From Lumbricus terrestris (taxonomy: Eukaryota; Annelida; Clitellata; Crassiclitellata; Lumbricidae), in contig OX457036.1 in NCBI GenBank assembly GCA_949752735.1, forward strand, positions 62,001 through 126,000: 64,000 nucleotides of DNA, read 5' to 3'. The position numbers and the translations under genes were made by a program. The notes under the pieces were generated by a model. That model worked only from the letters and a program-made list of their open reading frames with translations. It did no database searches and was not told where the DNA came from. Positions 36,651-47,494 of the stretch are shown in pieces (the first letter of the stretch is position 1; each line of letters starts with the position of its first letter).

Positions 36651-37230
36651 TGCCGATAAGTTGCCGATACGTTGCCGATAAGTTTCCGATAAGTTCCCGA
36701 TATAAGTTGCCGATATAAGTTGCCAATATAAGTTGCCGATAAGTTGCCGATGAGTTGCCGATAAGTTGCCGATAAGTTGCCCATAAGTTGCCGATATAAG
36801 TTGCCGATCAGTTGCCGATACGTTGCCGACAAGTTTCCGATAAGTTGCCGATATAAGTTGCCGAAATAAGTTGCCAATATAAGTTGCCGATAAGTTGCCG
36901 ATAAGTTGCCGATAAGTTGCTGATATAAGTTGCCGATAAGTTGCCGTTATGTTGCCGATGAGTTGCCGATAAGTTGCCGATAAGTCGCCGATGAGTTGCC
37001 GATAAGTTGCCGATAAGTTGCCGATAAGTTGCCGATATAAGTTGCCTATATAAGTTGCCAATATAATTTGCCGATAAGTTGCCGATAAGTTGCCGATAAG
37101 TTGCCAATAAGTTACCGATAAGTTGCCGAGAAGTTGCCGATAAGTTGCCGATATCAGTTGCCAATAAGTTGCCGATAAGTTGCCAATAAGTTGCCGATAA
37201 GTTGCCGATACGTTGCCGATAAGTTGCCGT
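36651..37230. repeat. GATA-variant satellite sub-block (copy 5)
   Basis: Shorter than the other copies by about 65 bp near 36750; otherwise the same variant order. Confidence 0.8.
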
Positions 37231-40200
37231 AAGTTGCGGTAAGTTGCCGTGAGTTGCCGTAAGTTGCCGTAAGTTGTCGTGTTTGTTGCCGTAGGTTGCC
37301 GTAAGTTGCCGTGTCAGTTGCCGGGTAAGTTGCCGATAAGTTGCCGTAAGTTGCCGTAAGTTGCCGCAAGTTGCCGTAAGTTGCCGTAAGTTGCCGTAGG
37401 TTGCCGTAAGTTGCCGTAAGTTGCCGTAGGTTGCCGTAAGTTGCCGTAAGTTCCCGTAAGTTGCCGTGTAAGTTGCGGTAAGTTGCCGTGTAAGTTGCCG
37501 TAAGTTGCCGTAAGTTGCCGTAAGTTACCGTGTATGTTGCCGTAAGTTGCCGTAAGTTGCCGTAAGTTGCCGTAAGTTTCCGTGTGAGTTGCCGTAAGTT
37601 GCCTTATTTTTCCGTAAGTTGCCGTAAGTTGCCGTAAGTTGCAGTGTATGTTGCCGTAAGTTGCCGCAAGTTGCCGTAAGTTGCCGTAAGTTGCCGTGTA
37701 AGTTGCCGTAAGTTGCCGTAAGTTGCCGTCAGTTTCCGTAAGCTGCCGCAAGTTGCCGTAAGTTGCCGTAAGTTGCCGTAAGTTGCCGTAAGTTACCGTG
37801 TATGTTGCCGTATGTTGCCGTAAGTTGCCGTAAGTTGCCGTAAGTTGCCGTAAGTTGCCGTAAGTTGCCGTGTAAGTTGCCGTAAGTTGTCGTAAGTTGT
37901 CGTAAATTGCCGTAAGTTGCCGTGTAAGTTGCCGTGTAAGTTGCCGTGTAAGTTGCCGTAAGTTGCCGTAAGTTGCCGTAAGTTGCCGTGTAAGTTGCCG
38001 TAAGTTGCCGTAAGTTGCCTAAGGTTGCCGTAAGTTGCCGTTGCCGTGTAAGCTGCCGTGTAAGTTGCCGTGTAAGTTGCCGTAAGTTGCCGTAAGTTGC
38101 CGTAATTGCCGTGTAAGTTGCCGTAAGTTGCCGTAAGTTGCCGTAAGTTGCCGTGTAAGTTGCCGTAAGTTGCCGTAAGTTGCCGTAAGTTGCCGTAAGT
38201 TGCCGTGTATGTTGCCGTAAGTTGCCGTAAATTGCCGTAAGTTTCCGTAAGTTGCCGTAAGTTGCCGTGTAAGTTGCCGTAAGTTGCCGTAAGTTGTCGT
38301 AAGTTGTCGTAAGTTGCCGTAAGTTGCCATAAGTTGCCGTAAGTTGCCGTGTAAGTTGCCGTGTAAGTTGCCGTGTATGTTGCCGTAAGTTGCCGTAAGT
38401 TGCCGTAAGTTGCCGTGTAAGTTGCCGTAAGTTGCCGTAAGTTGCCGTGTAAGTTGCCGTAAGTTGCCGTAAGTTGCCGTAAGTTGCCGTAAGTTGCCGC
38501 AAGTTGCCGTAAGTTGCCGTGTAAGTTGCCGTAAGTTGCCGTAAGTTGCCGTAAGTTGCTCTAAGTTGCCGTAAGTTGCCGTAAGTTCTCGTAAGTTTTC
38601 GTAAGTTGCCGTGTAAGTTGCCGTAAGTTGCCGTAAGTTGCCGTAAGTTGCCGTAAGTTGCCGTAAGTTGCCGTGTAAGTTGCCGTAAGCTGCCGTAATT
38701 TGCCGTAAGTTGCTTTAAGTTGCCGTAAGTTGCCGTAAGTTGCCGTAAGTTGCCGCAGGTTGCCGTAAGTTGCCGTAAGTTGCCGTAAGTTGCCGTAAGT
38801 TGCGGTAAGTTGCCGTGTAAGTTGCCGTAAGTTGCCGTAAGTTGCCGTATGTTTCCGTAAGTTCCCGTGTAAGTTGCCGTGTAAGTTGCGGTAAGTTGCC
38901 GTAAGTTGCCGTAAGTTGCCGTAAGTTGCCGTAAGTTGCCGTAAGTTGCCGTGTGAGTTGCCGTAAGTTGCCTTATTTTTCCGTAAGTTGCCGTAAGTTG
39001 CCTTAAGTTGCCGTAAGTTGCCGTGTATGTTGCCGTAAGTTGCCGCAAGTTGCCGTAAGTTGCCGTAAGTTGCCGTGTAAGTTGCCGTAAGTTGCCGTAA
39101 GTTGCCGTCAGTTTCCGTAAGTTGCCGCAAGTTGCCGTAAGTTGCCGTATGTTGCCGTAAGTTGCCGTAAGTTGCCGTAAGTTACCGTGTATGTTGCCGT
39201 AAGTTGCCGTAAGTTGCCGTAAGTTGCCGTAAGTTGCCGTTTAAGTTGCCGTAAGTTGTTGTAAGTTGTCGTAAATTGCCGTAAGTTGCCGTGTAAGTTG
39301 CCGTGTAAGTTGCCGTGTAAGTTGCCGTAAGTTGCCGTAAGTTGCCGTAAGTTGCCGTGTAAGTTGCCGTAAGTTGCCGTAAGTTGCCTAAGGTTGCCGT
39401 AAGTTGCCGTTGCCGTGTAAGCTGCCGTGTAAGTTGCCGTGTAAGTTGCCGTAAGTTGCCGTAAGTTGCCGTAATTGCCGTGTAAGTTGCCGTAAGTTGC
39501 CGTAAGTTGCCGTAAGTTGCCGTGTAAGTTGCCGTAAGTTGCCGTAAGTTGCCGTAAGTTGCCGTAAGTTGCCGTGTATGTTGCCGTAAGTTGCCGTAAT
39601 TTGCCGTAAGTTTCCGTAAGTTGCCGTAAGTTGCCGTGTAAGTTGCCGTAAGTTGCCGTAAGTTGTCGTAAGTTGTCGTAAGTTGCCGTAAGTTGCCATA
39701 AGTTGCCGTAAGTTGCCGTGTAAGTTGCCGTGTAAGTTGCCGTGTATGTTGCCGTAAGTTGCCGTAAGTTGCCGTAAGTTGCCGTAAGTTGCCGTGTAAG
39801 TTGCCGTAAGTTGCCGTAAGTTGCCGTAAGTTGCCGTAAGTTGCCGTAAGTTGCCGTAAGTTGCCGCAAGTTGCCGTAAGTTGCCGTGTAAGTTGCCGTA
39901 AGTTGCCGTAAGTTGCCGTAAGTTGCTCTAAGTTGCCGTAAGTTGCCGTAAGTTCTCGTAAGTTTTCGTAAGTTGCCGTGTAAGTTGCCGTAAGTTGCCG
40001 TAAGTTGCCGTAAGTTGCCGTAAGTTGCCGTAAGTTGCCGTAAGTTGCCGTGTAAGTTGCCGTAAGCTGCCGTAATTTGCCGTAAGTTGCTTTAAGTTGC
40101 CGTAAGTTGCCGTAAGTTGCCGTAAGTTGCCGCAGGTTGCCGTAAGTTGCCGTAAGTTGCCGTAAGTTGCCGTAAGTTGCGGTAAGTTGCCGTGTAAGTT

Positions 40201-41909
40201 GCCGTAAGTTGCCGTAAGTTGCCGTATGTTTCCTTAAGTTCCCGTGTAAGTTGCCGTGTAAGTTGCGGTAAGTTGCCGTAAGTTGCCGTAAGTTGCCGTA
40301 AGTTGCCGTAAGTTGCCGTAAGTTGCCGTAAGTTGCCGTGTGAGTTGCCGTAAGTTGCCTTATTTTTCCGTAAGTTGCCGTAAGTTGCCTTAAGTTGCCG
40401 TAAGTTGCCGTGTATGTTGCCGTAAGTTGCCGCAAGTTGCCGTAAGTTGCCGTAAGTTGCCGTGTAAGTTGCCGTAAGTTGCCGTAAGTTGCCGTCAGTT
40501 TCCGTAAGTTGCCGCAAGTTGCCGTAAGTTGCCGTATGTTGCCGTAAGTTGCCGTAAGTTGCCGTAAGTTACCGTGTATGTTGCCGTAAGTTGCCGTAAG
40601 TTGCCGTAAGTTGCCGTAAGTTGCCGTAAGTTGCCGTTTAAGTTGCCGTAAGTTGTTGTAAGTTGTCGTAAATTGCCGTAAGTTGCCGTGTAAGTTGCCG
40701 TGTAAGTTGCCGTGTCAGTTGCCGTAAGTTGCCGTAAGTTGCCGTAAGCTGCCGTGTAAGTTGCCGTAAGTTGCCGTAAGTTGCCGTAAGTTGCCTAAGG
40801 TTGCCGTATGTTGCCGTTGCCGTGTAAGCTGCCGTGTAAGTTGCCGTGTAAGTTGCCGTAAGTTGCCGTAAGTTGCCGTAAGTTGCCGTAAGTTGCCGTG
40901 TGAGTTGCCGTAAGTTGCCTTATTTTTCCGTAAGTTGCCGTAAGTTGCCGTAAGTTGCCGTAAGTTGCCGTGTATGTTGCCGTAAGTTGCCGCAAGTTGC
41001 CGTAAGTTGCCGTAAGTTGCCGTGTAAGTTGCCGTAAGTTGCCGTAAGTTGCCGTCAGTTTCCGTAAGTTGCCGCAAGTTGCCGTAAGTTGCCGTATGTT
41101 GCCGTAAGTTGCCGTAAGTTGCCGTAAGTTACCGTGTATGTTGCCGTAAGTTGCCGTAAGTTGCTGTAAGTTGCCGTAAGTTGCCGTAAGTTGCCGTAAG
41201 TTGCCGTTTAAGTTGCCGTGTAAGTTGCCGTGTCAGTTGCCGTAAGTTGCCGTAAGTTGCCGTAAGTTGCCGTCAGTTTCCGTAAGTTGCCGTAGGTTGC
41301 CGTGTAAGTTGCCGTAAGTTGCCGTTGCCGTGTAAGCTGCCGTGTAAGTTGCCGTGTAAGTTGCCGTAAGTTGCCGTAAGTTGCCGTAAATGCCGTGTAA
41401 GTTGCCGTAAGTTGCCGTAAGTTGCCGTAAGTTGCCGTGTAAGTGTCCGTAAGTTGCCGTAAGCTGCCGTAAGTTGCCGTAAGTTGCCGTAAGTTGCCGT
41501 GTATGTTGCCGTAAGTTGCCGTAATTTGCCGTAAGTTTCCGTAAGTTGCCGTAAGTTGCCGTGTAAGTTGCCGTAAGTTGCCGTAAGTTGTCGTAAGTTG
41601 TCGTAAGTTGCCGTAAGTTGCCATAAGTTGCCGTAAGTTGCCGTGTAAGTTGCCGTGTAAGTTGCCGTGTAAGTTGCCGTAAGTTGCCGTAAGTTGCCGT
41701 AAGTTGCCGTGTAAGTTGCCGTAAGTTGCCGTAGGTTGCCGTGTAAGTTGCCGTAAGTTGCCGTAAGTTGCCGTAAATGCCGTGTAAGTTGCCGTAAGTT
41801 GCCGTAAGTTGCGGTGTAAGTTGCCGTAAGTTGCCGTAAGTTGCGCTAAGTTGCTCTAAGTTGCCGTAAGTTGCCGTAAGTTGCCGTAAGTTGCCGATAA
41901 GTTGGTTGC

Positions 41910-42089
41910 TGATAGCAGACCCCCCAGTCGAATCACTTAGGTGCCCTCCCTATCTTCAGGTCCGTAAATGTTCTGCCCACGACGAGTTCTCACAGCAGGC
42001 GTCGTTTGAAGTGGTCACCGTCGTGTTGTTGATGTGGTGCCGAAGATGACCAGATGTCGCTGGTTGGCCTTGTGGAGGCGACCGCGACA
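41910..42089 (-). repeat. 3' LTR
   Basis: 180-bp copy starting TGTCGCGG and ending TATCA on the minus strand; differs from the other LTR at three positions near 42048-42060. It abuts the 10-bp satellite directly. Confidence 0.88.
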
Positions 42090-42101
42090 TTCCCTCTCAT
42101 C
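42090..42101 (-). promoter_or_regulatory. polypurine tract
   Basis: On the minus strand GATGAGAGGGAA lies immediately before the 3' LTR start TGTCGCGG, which is where plus-strand synthesis of an LTR element is primed. It fixes the element's orientation. Confidence 0.75.
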
Positions 42102-42304
42102 GCAAGATAATGTCGCATGTCCAAGATCATCGTCATTGTTTGATCCTGAGCATCGTGTGATCATGATGAGGAAAACACAAACAGCAGAAACATTGTGTAA
42201 GTTACATACTATTACTATTTACAAGCATACTAGGTTCGACCATCGTTGTGACTGTTTCACCTTCTACCTCCTCACTCAAATCCGGGGCAGGAAATCGGCT
42301 GCTG

Positions 42305-42513
42305 ATATCCCGGTGCCGGTCAATAATACCCCAGGAGTGACGAGTGACTTGGGTTTAATCGATGGACAGTCGAAAGGCCGTTCTAACCATTTTGTGTCCC
42401 TTGAGTGTATAATTATAGGCTACTACGGGACTGACAATGTCAAAGTTGAATGGTTGGACAATCCGCAGTCCCACCATTTCATGAATCGGACGTTTCACTT
42501 CCAGTTTAAGAAG
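42305..42513 (-). pseudogene. reverse transcriptase N-terminal remnant
   Basis: Downstream of the gag-pol stop the same frame stays recognisable as the beginning of a Gypsy RT (a SPVV stretch, then FRLSID in the position of the usual LCVDYR-like segment), but it is interrupted by a TAA at 42514-42516 and another stop after FRLSID. Sequence homologous to the RT catalytic core is absent before the 3' LTR. 42102-42304 contains nothing I recognise. Confidence 0.55.
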
Positions 42514-45399
42514 TTATGGGATCTTATACCCCCGCAAGCGTTTAGGCTTGAAATTGGGCATGAGACGAATCTCATGTTTGCTGAGGGGGCAGATTTCGGG
42601 CCTATCCAAAACAATTGATGCAAATTTATCTAGCTCCTCGAACAGCTGCTCCTGCTCCCCCTCCCATAGACGGGCTGCGGTGCGGGGATCTACACTCACG
42701 CTGGGTGGTCCAACGGCTTCGGTATTCTGAACCCCTTCCACCACTCCAAACTCTTCGTCTCGATCAGACACAACGGCGCAACTATTTACCGTTGCCAGTT
42801 CAATGTATTTGTTACATTTCTGAAATTTGTTTAGGCCTAGGCCTATAGGTCGCCCATTACCATCTTGTTCTCCAATGCCTGAGTCTGATAGCCTGGCCTC
42901 TACCTCCATAGCCGGTCCTTGCCATCGGTCACAGAGCCTCGAACCTACAAAGTCGGGTAATAGACCTACGACAGTCGCTTTGTCTCCTAATTGATATTCG
43001 GACTCAGTGTTTCGCAGGTTGTAAAGGTCATTGTCTTGGTTCTGTTTTATGGTACAATAGTTTTCTGCGCACACTTTAGCAAATTCTAGATTTTCCTTCA
43101 ACGTTTGTAAGTATTCCTCCGGCCTCTTGCCGATGGTGGAGGGCAACTCCGGCTCCTCCGCCCAGGACTCCTTCAGCAGACTCAGAGGTCCCTTAGGCCG
43201 GCTGTCATATACCAAAGCAAACGGGCTAATATCAGTCGTCGCTGATAGCTTCTCGCTGAAACTCCAGGGAGCAAAGGGTTGCCGTCCCCGTAGTTCAGAT
43301 GACGCCAAGTTCCAGACGGGTTTGAGCGCGGGGCAATCGAGTTGTTCTTTCTGTAGGATAGGCCTACCACGCTCCGTGTCACACTCATTACATGGTTCTT
43401 CCGGTTCCGTCGGATTTAAGAAGTTAGAGACGTTGGCATCCTTCTCTTCTCCTTCTCTCGCCCCTGCTTCTTCCTCTTCTCCAATTACTAATGATTGCTC
43501 CTGAGTGCAATGGTCACTAATCGAATTTTCTCTTTGTTTCTCTGCTTCAGCAATTGTGGGAGCGTCTGTCCCTCCCTCTTGTCGTTTAGTTCTGTCTACC
43601 TCCGTTCTTCCAACGGATAGCACGTTGTACTTAGAGACATCACTTAACAGATTAGCCACGGTTGGGGTGATAATGACGGCCTCGTTGAGGTTAGGGACCA
43701 CTGCGCACCACACTCGCACGGCGGGGGCGATGTTTACTACCCCCACTTGTTTATTGATCCCCGGTTTCATACGCAGCCTAACGACGTCTACCATGTCAGT
43801 CCTTCCTTGTATGCCCGATAGTCCTACTCGCTTATGAACGGGCAGATCTAGGTGTTGTACTAATGAGCTATTTATACAGCATAGCTCGGCGCCTCCATCC
43901 AGTAATGCCTGTTGATTAGGCAAACCATCAATCTGCACATCCAGGTAGGATCGCACATGAAATTCGTCTGCGTCTATGAATGGTTCGTCTGTTTCTGTCT
44001 CTCCGTCGCTGTCATTTACCTCACCTTCCCTTATCTCCGGGTCAACGCTATGCTCCGCGCCTCTCTGTTCTGTGACGCCCCGTTGGTGGTCATCGGCCCA
44101 CGGGCCGGTCTTAACAACGGTGTCAACTGCGCACGCGCTGACTCGTGACTGTTTATTCCCGGCCTCTCGGCTCTTCGCGCTCTTGCAATTACGGGAGATA
44201 TGATTTGGACTAAAGCAAACGAAACAAAGACCCTTTTGTTTCGCTTCTTCGTTTGAGGGTTGTCCCTCTGTCCTTACCTCACTCCTCCCCTCATTCTTCA
44301 TTGGTTTGGCATAGCTACCAGCATTGGGTTGGCCCCCTGCTCGGTTGTTATTAAATGCCATTACATTACCTGCTCTGAGCGGTTCACCGGTGTAATTGTG
44401 AGATGCCATATAAGTGTCTACTGCGCTAGCTAAATCACCATGATTGAGCCAGCTCTCTTTCTCTTGCGCTAGAATAAAATCTAAGCAAGCCTTCGGGACC
44501 ATTTCTTTGAGTCTATCAGCGCACAGTAAGCTCACTAGCTTCTCGAAATCGTTCTTAACATGGCGGCTGCGCAGGTAGTAGGATAGAGTGTTATGCAATC
44601 TAGCGCCTAGAATTGTATAAGTCTCGTCTGGTCTTTTTCGCATCGAATGAAACCTTTCCTTCAGCTGTATGGGGTTTATTCGGAATTCTCTGAGCAAGAA
44701 TTGCTTTAGGCCCTCATAATCGTCCAGCTGGTCTCGTGTTAGGCGAGTCGTTAGACTCTTGGCTCTATCGTTCAGATTGGCCAGTAGCAGCTTTGCCTTC
44801 ACGTCGTCGTCCACTTCATACATCTCAAATAGGTTGTCTATGTGGTCGAAATAACCAGGAATTTCAGTCGTGTCATGAAGGAACGTCCACATCACGCTTT
44901 TCATCACGTCTCCGAAGCGCTTTGTCCGACTAGCTAGGGACTGTCTCACTCTTCGTTCTTCTTCTCTCGCTGTCCCCTCCCTCTCTTCCCTCGATCTTCT
45001 CTCTATCTGTTCCGCCTCTCTTAACCTGATCTCTCTTTCCCTCAATTTTCTCTCTTCTTCTCTCGCCATCTTTTCTTCTTCTCTCGCGATTCTCTCACTC
45101 TCTTCTCTCCTTTCTCTCGCGATTCTCTCTTCTTCATACTTTCTTACTTCAAATTCAAATCGCTGTCTTTGCAGATCGGACTCCGTCTCAGTCGTTGAGG
45201 ACCCGGGTGATGGTGCTTCTGTTGTTAACGAATGATATTCATACCCACCCGCTACCACACGCGCCCATTCATCCATCAACTCAGACCTGTCCATTTCCAA
45301 TACAGCTCCATTCAATTTTTCCTTAAGTAGGTAAACTATTAGGCGATCCGTTGGAAGCTTCCTAATGTCTGCCTGTTGACCCGGCGTTAACTCATCCAT
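42514..45399 (-). CDS. Gag-protease-remnant Pol polyprotein of the LTR element
   Basis: 961 residues from the first true ATG (MDELTPGQQ; the 11 codons before it lack an ATG). Order: N-terminal acidic region; a long Glu/Arg coiled coil (about 75-155); capsid-like Gag (about 160-330); one CCHC zinc knuckle at 392-405 (CFVCFSPNHISRNC); an aspartic-protease-like segment with LLDGGAE at 499-505, where the usual D-T/S-G is D-G-G; acidic linker; a pre-integrase-like stretch (about 680-700); then a direct jump to the integrase C-terminal SPFALVY...GPL (725-739) and a GPY/F-like WQGPAMEV (826-833); finally RT N-terminal KHEIRL...YKIP. The zinc finger and DDE core of integrase are missing without breaking the frame. 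Gag may still be made; protease activity is doubtful. Confidence 0.8.
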   Translation of the reverse strand: MDELTPGQQADIRKLPTDRLIVYLLKEKLNGAVLEMDRSELMDEWARVVAGGYEYHSLTTEAPSPGSSTTETESDLQRQRFEFEVRKYEEERIARERREESERIAREEEKMAREEERKLREREIRLREAEQIERRSREEREGTAREEERRVRQSLASRTKRFGDVMKSVMWTFLHDTTEIPGYFDHIDNLFEMYEVDDDVKAKLLLANLNDRAKSLTTRLTRDQLDDYEGLKQFLLREFRINPIQLKERFHSMRKRPDETYTILGARLHNTLSYYLRSRHVKNDFEKLVSLLCADRLKEMVPKACLDFILAQEKESWLNHGDLASAVDTYMASHNYTGEPLRAGNVMAFNNNRAGGQPNAGSYAKPMKNEGRSEVRTEGQPSNEEAKQKGLCFVCFSPNHISRNCKSAKSREAGNKQSRVSACAVDTVVKTGPWADDHQRGVTEQRGAEHSVDPEIREGEVNDSDGETETDEPFIDADEFHVRSYLDVQIDGLPNQQALLDGGAELCCINSSLVQHLDLPVHKRVGLSGIQGRTDMVDVVRLRMKPGINKQVGVVNIAPAVRVWCAVVPNLNEAVIITPTVANLLSDVSKYNVLSVGRTEVDRTKRQEGGTDAPTIAEAEKQRENSISDHCTQEQSLVIGEEEEAGAREGEEKDANVSNFLNPTEPEEPCNECDTERGRPILQKEQLDCPALKPVWNLASSELRGRQPFAPWSFSEKLSATTDISPFALVYDSRPKGPLSLLKESWAEEPELPSTIGKRPEEYLQTLKENLEFAKVCAENYCTIKQNQDNDLYNLRNTESEYQLGDKATVVGLLPDFVGSRLCDRWQGPAMEVEARLSDSGIGEQDGNGRPIGLGLNKFQKCNKYIELATVNSCAVVSDRDEEFGVVEGVQNTEAVGPPSVSVDPRTAARLWEGEQEQLFEELDKFASIVLDRPEICPLSKHEIRLMPNFKPKRLRGYKIP

Positions 45400-45810
45400 G
45401 GTTAAAGAAAAAGAAAGATTTGATTGAAACAAAAGGAGGCCGAGTGGTCTTCAACCAGACAGTTATTCAGCAATATAAAATCAAAGTTCTCAATCAAAAT
45501 CAATCACCTTGGCGCTCAACCGTGATAGTCCCTTATAAGAGTAGAAAGTACAAGGTTAAGACAGCATCAATAGAGGACAATTCTCGCGTAAAACCAAAAC
45601 AGTTATTCATAAAACAAAATCACAAGTTCCATGGGAGTTAGAAGAAGCAAACTCCTCGCAGCCAATCCTGCCCCGTGATTGACACGCCTGACCAATCAAT
45701 TGAACACAGCCAACGAACGAAGGTCTTACCTGTGCCTGCTTCGATGCTGGATCCTCGGGTCCTCTGATGCGCTGGTTCCGGTTGATTGGTTGCTCCGTCG
45801 GCTGCTCCCG
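45400..45810 (-). other. leader segment between tandem repeat and gag
   Basis: About 410 bp of element leader. No ATG-initiated frame of note; contains a TTATAAGAGTAG stretch near 45532 (plus strand). Nothing else recognised. Confidence 0.4.
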
Positions 45811-47494
45811 CTTGACCGGCTGATAGCTCCGTCCTGGATCACTTGGTCCCTGATGACGAGCTGATCACCGCGTCCGTCGGTTGCTCTTCCGTTTGATCGG
45901 CTGATAGCTCCGTCCTGGATCACTTGGTCCCTGATGACGAGCTGATCACCGCGTCCGTCGGTTGCTTTTCCGCTTGACCGGCTGATAGCTCCGTCCTGGA
46001 TCACTTGGTCCCTGATGACGAGCTGATCACCGCGTCCGTCGGTTGCTCTTCCGTTTGATCGGCTGATAGCTCCGTCCTGGATCACTTGGTCCCTGATGAC
46101 GAGCTGATCACCGCGTCCGTCGGTTGCTCTTCCGTTTGATCGGCTGATAGCTCCGTCCTGGATCACTTGGTCCCTGATGACGAGCTGATCACCGCGTCCG
46201 TCGGTTGCTCTTCCGTTTGATCGGCTGATAGCTCCGTCCTGGATCACTTGGTCCCTGATGACGAGCTGATCACCGCGTCCGTCGGTTGCTCTTCCGTTTG
46301 ATCGGCTGATAGCTCCGTCCTGGATCACTTGGTCCCTGATGACGAGCTGATCACCGCGTCCGTCGGTTGCTCTTCCGCTTGACCGGCTGATGGCTCCGTC
46401 CTGGATCACTTGGTCCCTGATGACGAGCTGATCACCGCGTCCATCGGTTGCTCTTCCGTTTGACCGGCTGATAGCTCCGTCCTGGATCACTTGGTCCCTG
46501 ATGACGAGCTGATCACCGCGTCCGTCGGTTGCTCTTCCGTTTGATCGGCTGATAGCTCCGTCCTGGATCACTTGGTCCCTGATGACGAGCTGATCACCGC
46601 GTCCGTCGGTTGCTCTTCCGTTTGATCGGCTGATAGCTCCGTCCTGGATCACTTGGTCCCTGATGACGAGCTGATCACCGCGTCCGTCGGTTGCTTTTCC
46701 GCTTGACCGGCTGATAGCTCCGTCCTGGATCACTTGGTCCCTGATGACGAGCTGATCACCGCGTCCATCGGTTGCTCTTCCGTTTGACCGGCTGATAGCT
46801 CCGTCCTGGATCACTTGGTCCCTGATGACGAGCTGATCACCGCGTCCGTCGGTTGCTCTTCCGTTTGATCGGCTGATAGCTCCGTCCTGGATCACTTGGT
46901 CCCTGATGACGAGCTGATCACCGCGTCCGTCGGTTGCTCTTCCGTTTGATCGGCTGATAGCTCCGTCCTGGATCACTTGGTCCCTGATGACGAGCTGATC
47001 ACCGCGTCCGTCGGTTGCTTTTCCGCTTGACCGGCTGATGGCTCCGTCCTGGATCACTTGGTCCCTGATGACGAGCTGATCACCGCGTCCGTCGGTTGCT
47101 TTTCCGCTTGACCGGCTGATGGCTCCGTCCTGGATCACTTGGTCCCTGATGACGAGCTGATCACCGCGTCCGTCGGTTGCTTTTCCGCTTGACCGGCTGA
47201 TGGCTCCGTCCTGGATCACTTGGTCCCTGATGACGAGCTGATCACCGCGTCCGTCGGTTGCTCTTCCGTTTGACCGGCTGATAGCTCCGTCCTGGATCAC
47301 TTGGTCCCTGATGACGAGCTGATCACCGCGTCCGTCGGTTGCTTTTCCGCTTGACCGGCTGATGGCTCCGTCCTGGATCACTTGGTCCCTGATGACGAGC
47401 TGATCACCGCGTCCGTCGGTTGCTCTTCCGCTTGACCGGCTGATAGCTCCGTCCTGGATCACTTGGTCCCTGATGACGAGCTGATCACCGCGTC
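45811..47494. repeat. 84-bp tandem repeat in the LTR element leader, about 20 copies
   Basis: Unit contains CTGGATCACTTGGTCCCTGA and GAGCTGATCACCGCGTCCGT. It is 84 bp (28 codons), so it stays open on the minus strand for 578 codons, reading repeats of IQDGAISRS...GRGDQLVIRDQ. There is no ATG start for that frame (it begins at GTG). Two subtypes alternate (TTTTCCGCTTGACC / CTTCCGTTTGATC), and runs of each suggest expansion by unequal exchange. It is probably untranslated leader; coding by a spliced or readthrough product is possible but unsupported. Confidence 0.9.

Larger units (their letters stand above)
25353..41905. repeat. 10-bp satellite array B (GTTGCCGTAA)n
   Basis: About 16.5 kb of the same unit and variants as array A. 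Recurring marker words (CCTAAGG near 25757, 27659, 29047, 30760, 32152, 34921, 36371, 38019, 39388 and 40796; CCTTATTTTTCCG; TTGCTCTAAG; TTGCCGTTGCCG) show blockwise higher-order organisation with units of a few kb. Segment 31875-35028 reproduces 1-3154 in order. No genes, RNAs or promoters are seen; the long minus-strand frames are compositional. Confidence 0.97.

Noticed and set aside
42034..42618. 194-codon plus-strand frame over the 3' LTR and RT remnant
   Set aside because: Runs antisense to LTR and RT sequence of the retroelement; a shadow frame.
45726..47462. 578-codon frame of 28-residue repeats before gag
   Set aside because: No ATG start; it is explained by an 84-bp tandem repeat being a multiple of three. 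Kept as a repeat, with coding only a remote possibility.
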